Source: Sweltsa coloradensis | Taxonomy: Eukaryota > Arthropoda > Insecta > Plecoptera > Chloroperlidae | Assembly (NCBI GenBank): GCA_024449915.1 | Contig: JAMZAV010000167.1 | Location: forward strand, 806,001 to 870,000 | Direction: 5' to 3' | DNA length: 64,000 nucleotides | In this document: piece after piece, positions 46,745-60,372 of the stretch | How the letters are laid out: every line of letters begins with the position of its first letter | Position numbering within the stretch: the first letter of the stretch is position 1 | Made by a program: the position numbers and the translations under genes | The notes under the pieces: model-generated | Told to the model about the DNA's origin: nothing | The model's input: the letters and a program-made list of their open reading frames with translations, nothing else | Database searches by the model: none

Positions 46745-48105
46745 CAGCTGAAGATACACCACGAAGCATTTAAGGGCGTCATGATAAATTGGATTATCTT
46801 CCAGTAGATATGTTTTGTAATGTGACGTCAGTACGCAAGCGAGCCTATATTCAAGGTAAATTAACTGTTAAGACGAAGTAATTAAGATTTAGTACTTATG
46901 AAAACCGGCTGCCGTCTGCCAGCTTACTTGGTTCCCAGAAGACGGATATTCCATGTTCTGTTTCCGTAACAATACTTAATAGGCCCATAAATAACAACAG
47001 CTCTCGAAATTATCTTAGCCCCGAAGAGCAAGAGACTACCAAAAGAAATTAACGTGCCAGAGTTTTCTGTTGCACCAGCCAATCTACAGATGGAATAAAA
47101 TACGGTAGTTACTTCGGAAACGTTAACGAGCTATCTGAGTAGGTACATGAGGTCGTCTCGTATGAGAAATCTTAGTTTATTATCTTGTGTAGTTTCATCT
47201 AAGTCTGAGGTGCACAAGTAAATTAGCAAAACGAATCAAATGTCACAGAACACGTTTGACAAGAGTGTGTCTGATTTCGACAGAAAACAATTTGAAATAA
47301 ACTGAGCCGCCATCATAAAGCAAGTTCACAATCACATTTTTTAAATTTCTAATATTTTAAAATGTATCTAGTACACACTCTCGAAAACTATGTCGATGTT
47401 CATTTTTGGATTCAAACTTTTGATATAATCCTCTCAATAATAATGCACAAAAGTAATAATTTACATTCATGTCATAATGCAAATTATTGCTTAAAATGAA
47501 ATACATGTTTATTCAACAAATCCTCGAAGTTTTTAATAACATCATACAAACCAATATAAGTAAATACTCGTGTTGTTATCATGGATTATATGTTTTACTC
47601 TTTTTCCTATATACACTTTAATATTTTGTATTTGAACTGAATAGTGAATACTCATCATTTTATCCACAAGTCCATTACATCTATGAAACGCGGTAGCCAG
47701 TAGCGCTTTATCACAGTATCATCAGAACCCTCAGCTTCAACGTTCGGCACTCTGCCAATTCGATTTCTGCGGTATGGTCGACGAGACATGGTATTTCCCC
47801 TTTTCATCTGATTGATTTGATCTGATTTCATAAAGTAAAATGTTAATGTCGCCGTTGATCTCTGGATGGAGTTTGATGGATTCGCACAGGTCCCTCGTTT
47901 CTAAACTGTCATAAAATACCAGACCGCTGATTGGTTCGAGATTTAACTCGGCTGTAAACCTGTGGTAGGATCACAAGGAAATCAATGACTTAGAACAGGG
48001 TTGTTTGCGGTTACATAAATTTTGGATTTTGTTATGTGATAAATTACAAAATAACTTGATATATTGGTGGTCGTACGCATACGCATGGGTTAACTAATGA
48101 CGGAA
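46745..48105. other. Noncoding stretch between minisatellite and family C copy 2
   Basis: I see no gene or matched repeat. Confidence 0.5.
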
Positions 48106-48108
48106 TCA

Positions 48109-48693
48109 TTGGATGAGCATAGCGAGCGAAGCGAAGATTCCATTTCACTACACTGAAGAAAAAAATCCGGAACGTTTCTTGTTTTCTTTCTTTTTTTTGT
48201 ATTTTTGTGTGTTTTTAACCACATGCAATGAAATTTTCTGGAGGGCTTTGAAATCTCTGAACATAGAACTGCCACTTTTTTAGCGCAATCGAAAAATTAT
48301 TTCTCATGAAAATCGCATTTTTACGATTTTTTCGACTTATAACACCTACATGCTTTATACGATTGTGATTAATTTTTTACAGAACCTAAATTTTATGAAT
48401 TAATTTATTCGTGTGAAATTTGAGCGCAATCTAAAAATTATTTCTTGTAAAAAAAACAATTTTACGATTTTTTCGGTTTTTAAAACATTTCTTCGACTTA
48501 TAACACCTACATGCTTTATCCGATTGTAATGATTTGTTTACAGAACCTTAAATGAATTAATATATTGGTGTGAAATTTGAGCGCAATCGGAAAATAATTT
48601 CTCATGAAAATCGCAATTTTACGTCTTTTTCCGTTTAAAAAAATTACGCTCATCCAACAACGCGCCTGAAAAAGCGTTTGCGAAGTTTCCTAG
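48109..48693 (+). mobile_element. Family C element, copy 2
   Basis: The left end is TTGGATGAGC (48109). Its complement gctcatccaa lies subterminally near 48648-48658, followed by cgcgcctgaaaaagcg and terminal CTAG (48690-48693) with T next. Three internal units share ttagcgcaatcgaaaaattatttct or close variants. Its orientation is opposite to copies 1, 3 and 4. This copy shows the complete 3' end most clearly. Confidence 0.7.
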
Positions 48694-50731
48694 TTAATTT
48701 ATTATTTACATAGGTTGCAAATCTCTTTACACAATGCAAATAAAATCATCCCTAGAAAATTTATCAAAACTTTTATTCTATTTTATTACATTATTTAGGA
48801 AACTCTCGCGGATTTTTGGAATGATGTCGATGCATTCGTTGATTTTTTTTACAAACATAAACAAAAGTAATCGAATTTTTACTGGAAAAAGTTAATTCTT
48901 CCCCTGTTTGCCAAATACACTCCCAAATATATCACAATCTAGATCATATCATTGTTTTATAATTTGGCAACACCAGTAAAACAGTTGCTTGAGACAAACT
49001 TAAGTAAACCACTACAATTGGCAACATCAAAGCGCCGCCGTATAAATCGCATTTGTGTTATTCTATATGTCAATATTCTGCTGTTATATTACCATTTGAG
49101 CCTTGCGGTTCTGGAGTTCGCTTTGCTGGAATCTCCCAGAAAAGTAAAACAATAAGGGGGTGAACCGATTTTATTACTTCCGGGTTCCTGTTGCGCACAA
49201 CACAAATTGAAACCTATTTATGTTATGTAGTATTTCAACAACATAAATACTAGAAGATGTGTATACACTTAACCTACATTTTCAGTAGATGTCTAAGAAT
49301 GTTCACATTGGAACCCGTGAAGGTAATGATGATTTTAGTTGTTTCGTTCTTCTTTCTCATGTACTCACTTTAATCAAAATATGCGAGCTACGCAATTCTT
49401 CTTAGCATCAATTTCAAAGTACACAACAAGTATTTAAAAGGGATCCATTATTTCGTATATGTAGACATTGTATACAAAAGAAATGACACCCGTGATTAAT
49501 TCAACTGATTGCCACTAAACAGCATAAGAATATTTGGATGATATGTATGATTTTTTATTAATTTAATTCATAGAAGAAAATGGCAAAAAGTTAGTGACCA
49601 CGGTGTGCTATGAATAAAATACCGAAGAATACTTTTAAAATGTTTTGCTAGTTTAGTTTATTGTTTTCGTTTAATTTCTGAAAGACAGCCACCTGCCGGC
49701 ACTTTATTGTAGTATGCAAATATTTGGTATTACAATTTTAATTCTCCACGTGTACATAAAGTTTAAAAAATTAGAATACATTAATTTTTAGCACAACTTT
49801 TGAAATAGTTATAACTGAAGTCTGAATAGATTGCTAGGGTGTACATACAAAAAGGTGTTTTCATATTTTAATGGGAAAACCTGGGCCTTAGTGTGGCCTT
49901 AGGCAGAACTTGAGTGGTTGGTAATTAGCAATTATGCAGTAGTCCAAGAGCTACGCAAAGGAGTATATTTATATATATTTAAAGCTTTGTATATTAGCAG
50001 TCGAGAAAGAAAAACGCCTAGTTTCTTTAATATGGTCTGCAAAGGCTTTTTATTGCCTCGCAATTGTAAAAGTTTAATAATTTTAAAAGCTTTTTAAGAA
50101 AGCTTCTGTGGTCTCTATTTAAAAAAGGACAGTTGTACGCATAGGCTGTGGAAGACAAAACTAAAAACTAGAAAAACCAACTGAACCTTGAATAATTCAA
50201 ACCTGTGCTTTGGTGCATACGAAACAAATTATTTAGAACAACGCTTACCACGTTCTAGCTAACTAAAGGACTTCGTTGAAGGTAAATAACGACGATAACT
50301 CCCTTTGATCAAATAATATAATATAATGCAAAATTAATATGCAGACTTAGGAGAAAAATCAAGTACTCGTCAATGCATGGGGATGGTAAAATGAAAATGT
50401 TTCAAAACCATTAAAATTATTACCAACCGCACGAGATAAAATATAGAAGCCAGTGTAAGTATTATGTTTGAGGCTTTGTATTCTGTGTCTAATGCCACAT
50501 CATCACAGTTAATGAATTACCCCTCCACTTCAACTTTGAAACTTACGTTTTTATGTATGTTAATTATTGTAATTGATATTTTGTTAGTACTAAATTATCA
50601 TTTGTGCATTTGCATTTGTCGATTAGTTCCTATATGTGTACCATGTTTATGAGGAACATGGATTGTTGTAATTTTGAAATATAAAATAAAGAACAGAAAA
50701 TTGAGTAGAAATAATAACATACTATCTTATA
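48694..50731. other. AT-rich noncoding stretch
   Basis: No gene recognised. gaaatataaaataaag near 50680-50696 resembles a polyadenylation region or an old retroelement tail, but no matched copy is present. Confidence 0.5.
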
Positions 50732-51517
50732 CTAGGAAAACGCCAAAGTCGTTGTTAGACGAGTGAGTGAGCCATGTATTGAGTACCCGGTAACATTCCC
50801 TTTCTTCCCCCTACCTAAGGCCTCCCTAGCCTATCATAGGTTAGATGATAAATAAATAAATAAATCAGATTTGGTAATTTCTGGATTGTATTTAAAAAAA
50901 TTATTAAACACGTTTTGAAATGCATACCACGCAGTGTAGTGTATGTAATGTAGTTTATTGTTGTTTTTGCATCTATGTAATTAGATTTATTTAGTTGTCC
51001 TCCTTTCTAAATCCGTTTTTATAACTGAATAGGATAGACGTTAAATAAATAAATAAAATAAAAATAAATAAAATCATCTGTGACAATACTATGGAAAACA
51101 TAGCCAGTACGAAATACGTGTAAAGATTGCAAGGTTTACTCAGTCTCCGAGCGGAAGTTCGTGCAAGGTCGTGCAAGATTCGATACACCTTGGTCACTGC
51201 ATAAATGTTTACAACCTGACAATCAAAACATATTTTTCAAAAACAAAACTATTGTCGTTAAAATAAAACCTACATATTTCAAGACTATTTTTCAATTTAA
51301 TATTTCTTGTAGGTTTAAATCGCTACGGATTTTGCTCATTTTGTTAGCAGTTCTCAGTTACCTGGTCACGGATGTCTGTTTAAAATTTCAGCTCAATCTA
51401 TTTGGCAGTTCGGCCGTATGGGACCGGACAAACAAATAAACAAACAGACAAATTAATCACGACGAAGGCCCGTTCGACTTGCGTTGTAGACGAGGTTCGC
51501 TGCGCTCACTCGTCTAA
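50732..51517 (-). mobile_element. Family C-related element, copy 4 (divergent subfamily)
   Basis: The left edge is CTAG (50732-50735), ggaaaacgcc, then TTAGACGAGTGAG near 50755. The right edge is its exact complement CTCACTCGTCTAA (to 51517), preceded by ggttcgctgcg. The segment with cagttcggccgta and acaaacaaataaac corresponds by position to the gttcagccggaatcgtg and aacacacaaaa block of copies 1 and 3. The body is otherwise different. A retroelement 3' tail (50995-51073) lies inside it. Confidence 0.6.
50995..51073 (+). mobile_element. Truncated retroelement 3' end, tail type 2, copy 2
   Basis: ttgtcctcctttctaaatcc, then ttataactgaataggatagacgtt and (AAATA)n. Same 3' end as at 38181 and 62612. 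Nested in the family C-related element. Confidence 0.75.
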
Positions 51518-51710
51518 TCAATCGCAATTTTTAAGCGAACACAAAACGACTGGGCACACACTCTTAGAATGTGTATGCTATATTATTTTGTTTTATATAT
51601 TGAAGAGTAGTGTTATCTTGCTTAAACTAACTGAAGGCGCATTGTGATATTGGAGGGAGAAATGCGACTCTGCACATACTAATACACGTGTATGCCACCA
51701 TTAGGTTTTT

Positions 51711-51785
51711 ATATATATTTACGTACAGACGGCAATGCTCGCCCATCCGCTCAACAACAAACACAACTCCACAGCCACTTAAATC
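51711..51785 (+). repeat. Dispersed repeat F, copy 2
   Basis: Matches 9789-9873 (gacggc-atgctcgcccatccgc, tcaacaacaaacacaac, gccacttaaa). The upstream flanks are alike only in being AT-rich. Confidence 0.6.
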
Positions 51786-52555
51786 GGCATATTTGCCAAC
51801 TAGCTGAAGTATCTATGTGGCACTACACATGATTATCCATAGAAATACCACCATCGTTGTACCATATTATCCCCTTTCATGACGGCTTCAAAGCGTCACG
51901 CTAGCGTTCAGTGGGAAAGATAGGAGACTAAGCGTTTAGCGCTTTGCTACGCAAAGCTTATGTATGTCATTGGCCATATTACGTCCAGCCATAAGTCCAA
52001 TATGTCGTCAAAGGTGGTGGCATAAGCCAGATCCTCTACAATCACAAAGTAACAGGGCACACGTCGAACAAAGCGGCCACCATAAGCTGCTTGTGTATGC
52101 GAGAAGGCCTACGACATCCCACTAGCACTATGTCATTACTTCAATACGCCAACTAGCAGCACTGATCGCAGGGAACTTATTGCAATTAAGTACAAATCAA
52201 CCTAATCTGTGGACATAATCTGTACATTAGGTTATTTGGGAGAGTGGTGCTAATACGTCGTGCCCACAGCATAATAATTCTTATAGAAACACACACAACG
52301 GGTTTCTGTTGTCTCTACTATAATCATAGGGCCTACTCAAAGGGTAGTTGACTCAACAGTACCCCAAGCACAATTTTAGAAATTGTGGAAATTTATGCTA
52401 AAGTTTACAAGTAAGAGGCGTATACGTATTTACATTGCATCGTTTGAAATTTAAGTTTAACTAACAAAAAAAGGACTTTAAACGTAGAGTATGACAATTG
52501 CAGAACGCACGCATGTTTAGCGTAATTTTAGGCATTTTCGCTACACACATGATTT

Positions 52556-52690
52556 CTGAAATAAAAATAAATAAAAATAAAATAAATACATTCGCATTTT
52601 GAGTCAACCCACTCATTTACAGAACTGATTTTCAGTGGGGGACATTAAATTTAAAGCAGGCCAAGTTAACCCTGTAGACGCAGACAAACT
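52556..52690 (-). mobile_element. SINE 3' end, 5'-truncated, minus strand
   Basis: On the minus strand cagggttaacttggcctgc and ccccactgaaaatcagttctg lead to gagtgggttgactc and an A/T-rich tail. This is the 3' part of the SINE family at 11.2-11.9 kb. Confidence 0.7.
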
Positions 52691-52699
52691 ACATGATTA

Positions 52700-55600
52700 T
52701 ATTACGGTGTAGACTTCAAGTCCTCCGATCTCGGCCTTAAGCAATGGTGGTAAATGTTTCTGCCTGATATTAACCTCAGTCGATTGAAGAAAACCGGCAA
52801 TGAATCGTATAAAAGAGCCCACGACCATCCCCTCCCGACTATCCTCACGTCATATACTTATTTATTAACCTTAAGAGGGACAGGCCATCTCTTGGCTGGT
52901 TTACTATGATCCATACCATTCAGTGAGGATGTCCACAATGTTTGATTTTACGTTATTAGCCATTAATTAGGTGGAATTCCTTTAATTTTTACTCCGTAAT
53001 CTAGACCCACGGTAAGATCATGCTGGTAACCAAAATTTCGGGTGGGTCGGGAATCGGGGGCCGTTGCGATTGTTAAAACAGATACCTGATTTAATAGTAA
53101 CAAACATATTTTTTGTTGGGATGGTGGAGCTGCCGGTCCAGGATTTACAAACTTTTTGGTGGAGGTGCCGGTCCAGGCAATTTATTTTTTAAAGCCTAGG
53201 AAGGCTATACAAAATAGCATTCAATGAAAATCTTGACAAAAGAAAGTGAATTGAGAGAAAATTATAATGTAAGATCTTCACAATAAAATTCATTGCCCAT
53301 TTTAACATGCAGTATTGTAACAGACCTCTGTTCCCTACCCGACCCGACCCGAAGCAGTTAAGTACCCGAACCAGACCCGACTGTCAAAACCTCTACCCGC
53401 ACCCCCCCCTAAAAATAACCCATTTAAAACTAAGCTGAATGCACATCGCGTAGTAGAATAGCACGAATAACATGCACTCAAGTGTGCGTATCAAAACTGA
53501 AGGCGAAGACATATGGAATTTTTCATAACTTTTCTTCGGTTAAGTTGGAAAGTCTTGCATTATTTTCAAACTTTTCTTATAGGGAAATTCCTAAGAAATG
53601 TTAAGGAGGTATAAGGAAGGGATGATGATATAAAATATTCATCAGTGGGTCGGTTCTCAGTGCACCGCTTGAGTAGGCTATGAAAGAAACGCTTAGTAAA
53701 CTGAGTAGAAGGCTGAACAGCTCGAGAATCTTCTTTTTATTGTAAAACAGTTCGACAAAAGTTGGCTGCAGTCTGGAGAGAGGAGAGGGGGTGGAAGCAG
53801 AGGCAATTTGATAAAACTACTAGATAGAGACAGTCACAACATTTTGTATTAGACAGACAGTGAACCTTGTGATATAGTCATGAGCAGGATGAGGGAGACA
53901 CTACAGTTGTAATACATTACAATGTATATACTAATTTTGTATAAATAATTTCAGTTGTTTTTATTTAATCCTTTGAAACAACGTTCAACTTCTCAAAACA
54001 TATTCTCCTTCATAATGCTACATTTTCGTTTTTTGTGTTATTTTCATAGATAATTTATTATACATTTAATTCGGAAACTGCTGACACGTTCATGAAAGCA
54101 ATAGGGAACTGTCCTTCATTACCAAATTTGAATATGTCCCTACTAATTAGCTCAAATACCGACCAGTAAAGTTTTTTATGCGTCCGGCATTTATTAGCGC
54201 TAACTGTGAGCGAGGAAAAATTTGAACCGGGCTTCGCGCCGGAAAACGGCCATGCGCCATTGCAGGCGGGCGTGACGTCATCGTAAGGTTCGCCGAGGCG
54301 GCGAGCTGACAGTTCTGCCAATCAGCTTCCCCTCCTCACCTCACGATAACGTCACAACCAAAAGAGCGCCAGGAACTTTGAACATGCATAGAATCTACAG
54401 ATTTTATTTTTTATAGTTTATTTTAATTGCGATGTTTATTAAATTGAATGTTACAAATTACTAAATACGTGTAAGATATATTTGAAACCAAGGCCAGTTC
54501 CCTATTGTTGACTGATTACTGACATGCGTTTGGTGCATCTTGTGTAATTGTCCTTGTACTTGCAACTGGAGACATAAGAAGGGGATAGTCAGATTTAAAT
54601 TCCCCTACAAGTGTGTTGATTTTTGCACAGGAGAAAAACTTCATATTTTTAAGAAAGCAATTCGGTAGATGGTTTGAACATATTTTACAGAATTAATCGA
54701 ATATAATATAATTGAAAGTAAATAACTGGAGTTTTTACAGGTAACAGGTGAAGGTACATGCCTTCCGTGGACATTTAAAATTTGTGAAAATGTAATACAT
54801 TTTATTAACCCATTATCTTTTGAAGTTTGTAAGACTTTGTTAATTTTTTAAACACAACAGACATGTACCCGTAACATATAATTACATAGGTTAAAATGAA
54901 ATAATGCAGCCAATATTATGCGAACGAACAAATCATTTAATTATTTCGTTTGTCAAAATATGATTGCACATAAAATATATTTTGACATAATAATTCAATT
55001 AATATACAATAGAAATTCGACACCACTAATGGTAACATTTTTGTACATGTTTTTCTTACATCCTTTCTAACAATACCACAAAATTAATAAGGTTTACTTT
55101 TCCAATTAATTGAATTTTAAGTATAGTAAGTATACTGGTGGTGGTAGGTATTACTATAAAAAAACTCTATAGCAATTAGACAAGAAAATTAATTCTTAAT
55201 TTAGGGAATCAACATTCTGACATTACGTTTTCTTATTGTTATCATAATATTACATCAAACAGTTAAAAGTCACGTTTTTCATGAATCCCCTCGCAAGTAG
55301 CTTATACAGCGTATCCCTAGAACACAATCTTTATTAATGCACCTATACGTTCTCCTCTTCTAAATCTGTTTGGGAACGTGTCGCTAGCACGGGACAAAAA
55401 GTGCATGACTTATGCCTTCAATCTCATAATGTCGCAAGTTGAGAAATTGAGGTCGGGACGAAGGTGAAATATCACCCAGATAGCTCAGCTTCGTACGTGG
55501 TTTAAAAGAAAATACTCCCAACACATTTATCGGAGGTTTTTATTCAACTTGACGTGTTTTTATGTAGAACTAATAAATTCAATTGAATAGAAATAGGGAA

Positions 55601-58600
55601 CCAATTAAAACAGGGTATTCTTTGAATCACATATCTTGTGGGAGGGGATGGGGGCGGCAACACTAGACATAAATCATGAGATGCTCTCTATTCCAGGACA
55701 CTGTTTTGGTAACTTTTTTTTTTCAAATTACCCAAACTAAAACAAAAACTTTTCTACGTGCATGTATTAAATTATGCAAACGATTAGTTTAGCGCAAACT
55801 AGTTTTAAATTCAAATCCATAAATAAAATAACGAGCTGCAAACTATACCATCAAATATGGTAATTAATATTTCAAACGTTTCAAACTAATTTAAAGTTAA
55901 CGTTGTAACACAATGGTGGCTCACGTCTTACAACTGTCTGTTTGCATATCGAATTAAAATCAAAACTAATGGAATTTATGAAGATGTGAAATCTATGTTA
56001 TTCGCGAGAGTTGTGACAATTTGACTGTATAACGTGATTCGTAAACGTAACTTGATATCAAACTATCGCTGCCAAGACCTCAGTTCACAATAATTATCTT
56101 CCATAAAGTGAATTCTAATTTTAGTCTTTTATCTACAGGACACCAGTAATACATGCGAGTAAAACAAAAACAATCAAAGAGATAGTGTAGCCTGATTTGA
56201 GATTTGAGTTCAAAGAATACATTTGCCCTTGCAGTCTAGAGCGTCAAGACACACAGTGCCATTGTTGACATTATGTTTTATTTCAAAAAAACATTTCCAG
56301 TGAGCAAACTTTTTGAGTTATGACAAGTGAACAATTTGGGTCGAGTTATAAAACAAGAATCAGTGTTGAAAATTAAAAGCATAACCACGTATCTGTACGT
56401 ATCAGCTAACTATTTACAGTCAGTTTATTATAATGTGTACGTGTATATTTTGCATAGGAATCTCATTCGTTTAACTAAATGAATATGATAATATGTCTAC
56501 AATTAATATATAGGCATATCACACTCTAATATAAATACTATAGAGATTTATGATGCCTACATGTATGTCGTAAATATTTTTATCATCACATTTGATAATC
56601 GATGAAGATGACTATTTGCATGTTGTGTACTACTTGCCTTCTATGTTTATTTATTATACTATTGTTATGATAACATCTTAATTAAAATTATATATAGTGA
56701 GAGGTACGCGAGTTAAGTTTGTCCAGATAAACAGGTGTTCTAATTATTAATGAAGGTTAATGTAGGTTAGTGCTTTTGTCGGCGTTGACTGCGACAGTTT
56801 GATTGTATTGGTATTAATAATTTTGCTGGGTATTATCTCATGTTTATAAAAAAAAAGTATTTCGTTCCAAACGTGTACCAAGGTATGAATAAAGAATGTA
56901 CAACATCTACTGAAACATTTCCCGTAATTTGGTTGCACTGAGGGTGCATCCCAAACATTGATACTACTATAAAGTGCCTATGCTAATTGCTACCAATGAA
57001 CGTGAAGTCACGAGCAGGCGGCGTGGCTGGCTGTGACTTCGCAGACTATTAGGGGCTACGTCTGCCCAAAGTGCATTGGTATAGGCCACGTGTATCGCTT
57101 TCACTTCCTGTACAGACTGTACAAGCCACTTTCAAATCAACATGTCACTCATCTCAAAAGCCAAACAAATAAATTCGAAAAAATAAGAAAATTCGATCTC
57201 ATTTTTGTGAATAACTCCTACGGCTGTAGGTCTAACGCATATCGGAATCGCATCTCCGTTATACTGACATTGAAGAAATGCAAACAATATTTCCCTACTT
57301 TTCTATCTCGTCTTCTGGCATATTTTGGAATTTCATTTTCTAACTCCGTAATAGAATCTCTCACATCAGCATCTTGTATACGGATGTCGTCAATAATACA
57401 GTAGGAATTGGAAAAATGTTTCCATGAAGGTAATATGTAGCTTTTTCTCTCTCTGTTTCGTTCGTCACTGTCGAAAACGTGGGGCTTCGAAAGAACATTT
57501 CATTTAAACCACAATCATGTTTGTTTCGGGAGAAAACGAAAGAGTAGTAAAACATGTGCGTGTGTTTATACATATCAATATGTGGTGACAAACACTTTGA
57601 ACATCGTTCTACCAACAATTTATAAGATGGAACTAGCTTGAGGAAACGATATTCAACGAATTTGAATAACAATTAGGTTTCAAATGATATTATTATGAAA
57701 GCGCAGTCATTTGTTCAAATTATTCATAATAAAAATACACGGTGAAATAAATCTTCCCATGAATGTATCAACGTGATAATAATCAATATTATGGAAGACT
57801 GAACAAATATCGCAAAGAGAAAAAAAATATATAATTGTAGTAGAAATAGCAGTAAATTGTAGTGCATTGTGCTATCCGGTAGTTAAAATACAAAGTTCTT
57901 TTACATGTAAATCACATTTTGCTTATGTAATATTCATAATATTAGCTCACGAAAGAGATAAATTACACTTTTGCCATACATTTCTGCAGATATAATCGAA
58001 AAATGATCTTGCTCACCGAAGATGATACTAGAACCCGTTATTACTTTTCTTGCAACCACACTGAGTATATTTTATTCAGTTCGTTGTCTGGTCTTTTCTT
58101 CTTCCAATATTTTGAATATGTTAACGTCAGGTTGAATAATTCTGAGAAATTGTTATGCAGCTACAAAAAGGTGCACATGGGTTTAAAATATGGAAGAAAA
58201 TCTGGACTTTGCATGATACAGTTACCGCGACGTTAAGAAGAAGATATGGCATGACATCTGTGGAGTGGAAAGAGAGGGAGAGAACAAGTGAATAAGTGGG
58301 GGAGGTAGAGAGAGGAGACAAAATTCAAACCATTTCTCATATATAATCCCTTTCTTCTCGTTTTTGAGATCCAACTCTGATTTTAATTTAACACAAAATC
58401 ATACATTACAATATATTTTTAGATTGTGACTATGTGTTTTAAAACTTATACTTATATTATAACAATTTACATATTACAATTTCCACTTGTTATTATTTCT
58501 CTGTTTTATTTCCACAATGTGCGATATGGACATGAAAATGTAATTGCATTACAGAAAGTAAAACGCTTAAATCAAATTTCACATCTGGTGACTTCTCGAT

Positions 58601-58940
58601 CTAATATTTCAGCAGTCGCCCCTAGCACAGAAGCGAAGATCACACAACAGCTAGAGTTGCAGCATATTCCAGCCGGCTTGTTTTTACAGAGGAACATGAT
58701 TGTGTTATTAGGTTAAAAACTTCAAAAAAGGGATGCACATAACAAGCGAGGGCAGAGATAACAAACCATGAGTAATGCAACTGCTCTAAACGACGTCGAC
58801 TTGCTTAGTCGGGATACGTCCCTAACCAGGGGGTTGGTGACACAATTTAAAACACGGACTGTGGTTAAAGGGAGATAGTTCATGATATTGTTAGAGACGT
58901 TTTATAGTTTTCATTTGATTTCTCAAGACGGTTAAAATAT
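52700..58940. other. Long AT-rich stretch without a recognised gene
   Basis: No exon or protein family recognised in about 6 kb. Visible structure includes the GC-rich patch at 54230-54365 and a short hairpin at 57002-57044 (gaagtcac/gtgacttc stem). The frames at 57033-57404 and 58426-58716 show no family resemblance. Confidence 0.5.
54230..54365. promoter_or_regulatory. GC-rich patch with CRE and CCAAT motifs, possible promoter
   Basis: A CpG-containing island in AT-rich DNA with a full palindromic CRE TGACGTCA (54273-54280), a CCAAT box (gccaatcag, near 54317) and a second half CRE (cgtca, near 54352). No gene with a supported start lies nearby. An 87-codon minus frame (54058-54321) crosses it but matches nothing I know. 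It may instead be part of an unrecognised repeat. Confidence 0.25.
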
Positions 58941-58947
58941 GTACCAT

Positions 58948-60372
58948 CAGTGGTGCATTGGGGCCGGAACGCGCCGGAACGACGTTCCGTTTCTTTTTCT
59001 AGTATTTTAATGGTTCAAATGTGTTCACAAAATACACCAAATGTAATGTTTGTGCTAGGAAATATTGTAAATTGTAATCATATTTTATGCACTGCTCCTT
59101 CCTTTTAGTCATTTGATGCGTGTTTTGTGGTAAATGGGAATGTTTATATCTTTTTGGAAATATGTGGTGCTAAACCTGTTAGCGCGGCGGGGCACTTCGT
59201 TACTCAATCAGTCGTACAGCGCAACGTACATCCATTGATGGTACATAATTGTAAAAAAAATGAGCACTCAAAGTCTTAATCACACATTAGCGCTGAAAAC
59301 ATTAGAGAGGGAGCTAAAGCACAATCAAATCAATAGATAAAATTTTACAATTACAGTTTAAATGAATCCGAAGTTGAGGCCACTAACAAGGTTTTTAGAA
59401 GCACATGCATACTAAAACATAGGAAATAGAACTAAACATTGTTGAGGGTAAGTCATAACTGTATAAGTTATTAGTTTCTTACTGACAACCATGCACCCCT
59501 TGGCTCCTCGACAACGCAAAACCAATCTGCCTATCATTATTATGAACGTGTTTTTTTTAAACTAGGAAAACGCTTAAGTCCCGCCGCGTTGTTGGATGAG
59601 CGTATATGGTGCATTGAGATGCCATGTGTTACGCGGATTTTCTGTTGTTCTGTGAAAAAATCATTACTAAGTCGAAGATTTTTTTTAATTAAATTAAATT
59701 ATATAAAAAATTACATTAATTTTTATAATTAAATTAAATAAAATAAAAAATTAACTTAATTGTTTTAATTAATCGATTGCGCTCAAATTTAACACGAATA
59801 TATTAATTCATGAAATTAAGGTTCTGTAAAAAAATCATTACAATAGGATAAAGCATGTAGGTGTTATAAGTCAAAGAATTGTTTTAAATAAGAAAAAAAA
59901 ACATAAAATTTTAGTTTTCATGAGAAATAATTTTTCGATTACGCTCAAATTTCCCACGAATATCTTAATTCATAAAATTAAGGTTCTGTGAAAAAATCAT
60001 TACAATCGGATAAAGCATGTAGGTGTTATAAGTCGAATAAATTTTTTAAAAATCGAAAAAAATCGTAAAATTGCGTTTTTTATGTGAAAAAATTTCCCGA
60101 TTGCGCTAAAAACGTGGCAGTTCTAAGTTCAGAGATTTCGAAGGTCTCCATAAAATTTCATTGCAATCGGAGTATCGGTTTAGCCGGAATCGTGTTAACA
60201 AACACACAAAAATACAGAAAGAAAGAAGAAGAAAAAAAAAAAAACATTCCGGATTTTTTCTCCAGTGTAGTGAAATGGAATCTTCGCTTCGCTCGCTACG
60301 CTCGCTACGCTCATCCAAAAACGATCGTACATGGTGCGTTCCGGCACTTCTTATTTTAGCAATACACCACTG
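58948..60372. mobile_element. hAT-type element with perfect 8-bp target duplication
   Basis: The ends are CAGTGGTGCATT (left) and CAGTGGTGTATT (right, reversed), both followed at some distance by gccggaacg. TGTACCAT is duplicated exactly outside the ends (58940-58947 and 60373-60380). CAGTGGyG termini and 8-bp duplications define hAT elements. No transposase frame is present, so it is non-autonomous. About 757 bp of the interior is a later insertion of family C (59562-60318), leaving roughly 670 bp of hAT sequence. Confidence 0.9.
59562..60318 (-). mobile_element. Family C element, copy 3, nested in the hAT element
   Basis: CTAG at 59562-59565, ttggatgagcg near 59592, and the complementary cgctcatccaa ending at 60318. 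Internal units with agaaataattttt start near 59760, 59914 and 60074. The gcagttctaagttc...tggaatcttcgcttcgct block precedes the right end. It shares its orientation with copy 1. An AT-rich simple tract (59683-59765) replaces part of one unit. Confidence 0.7.
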
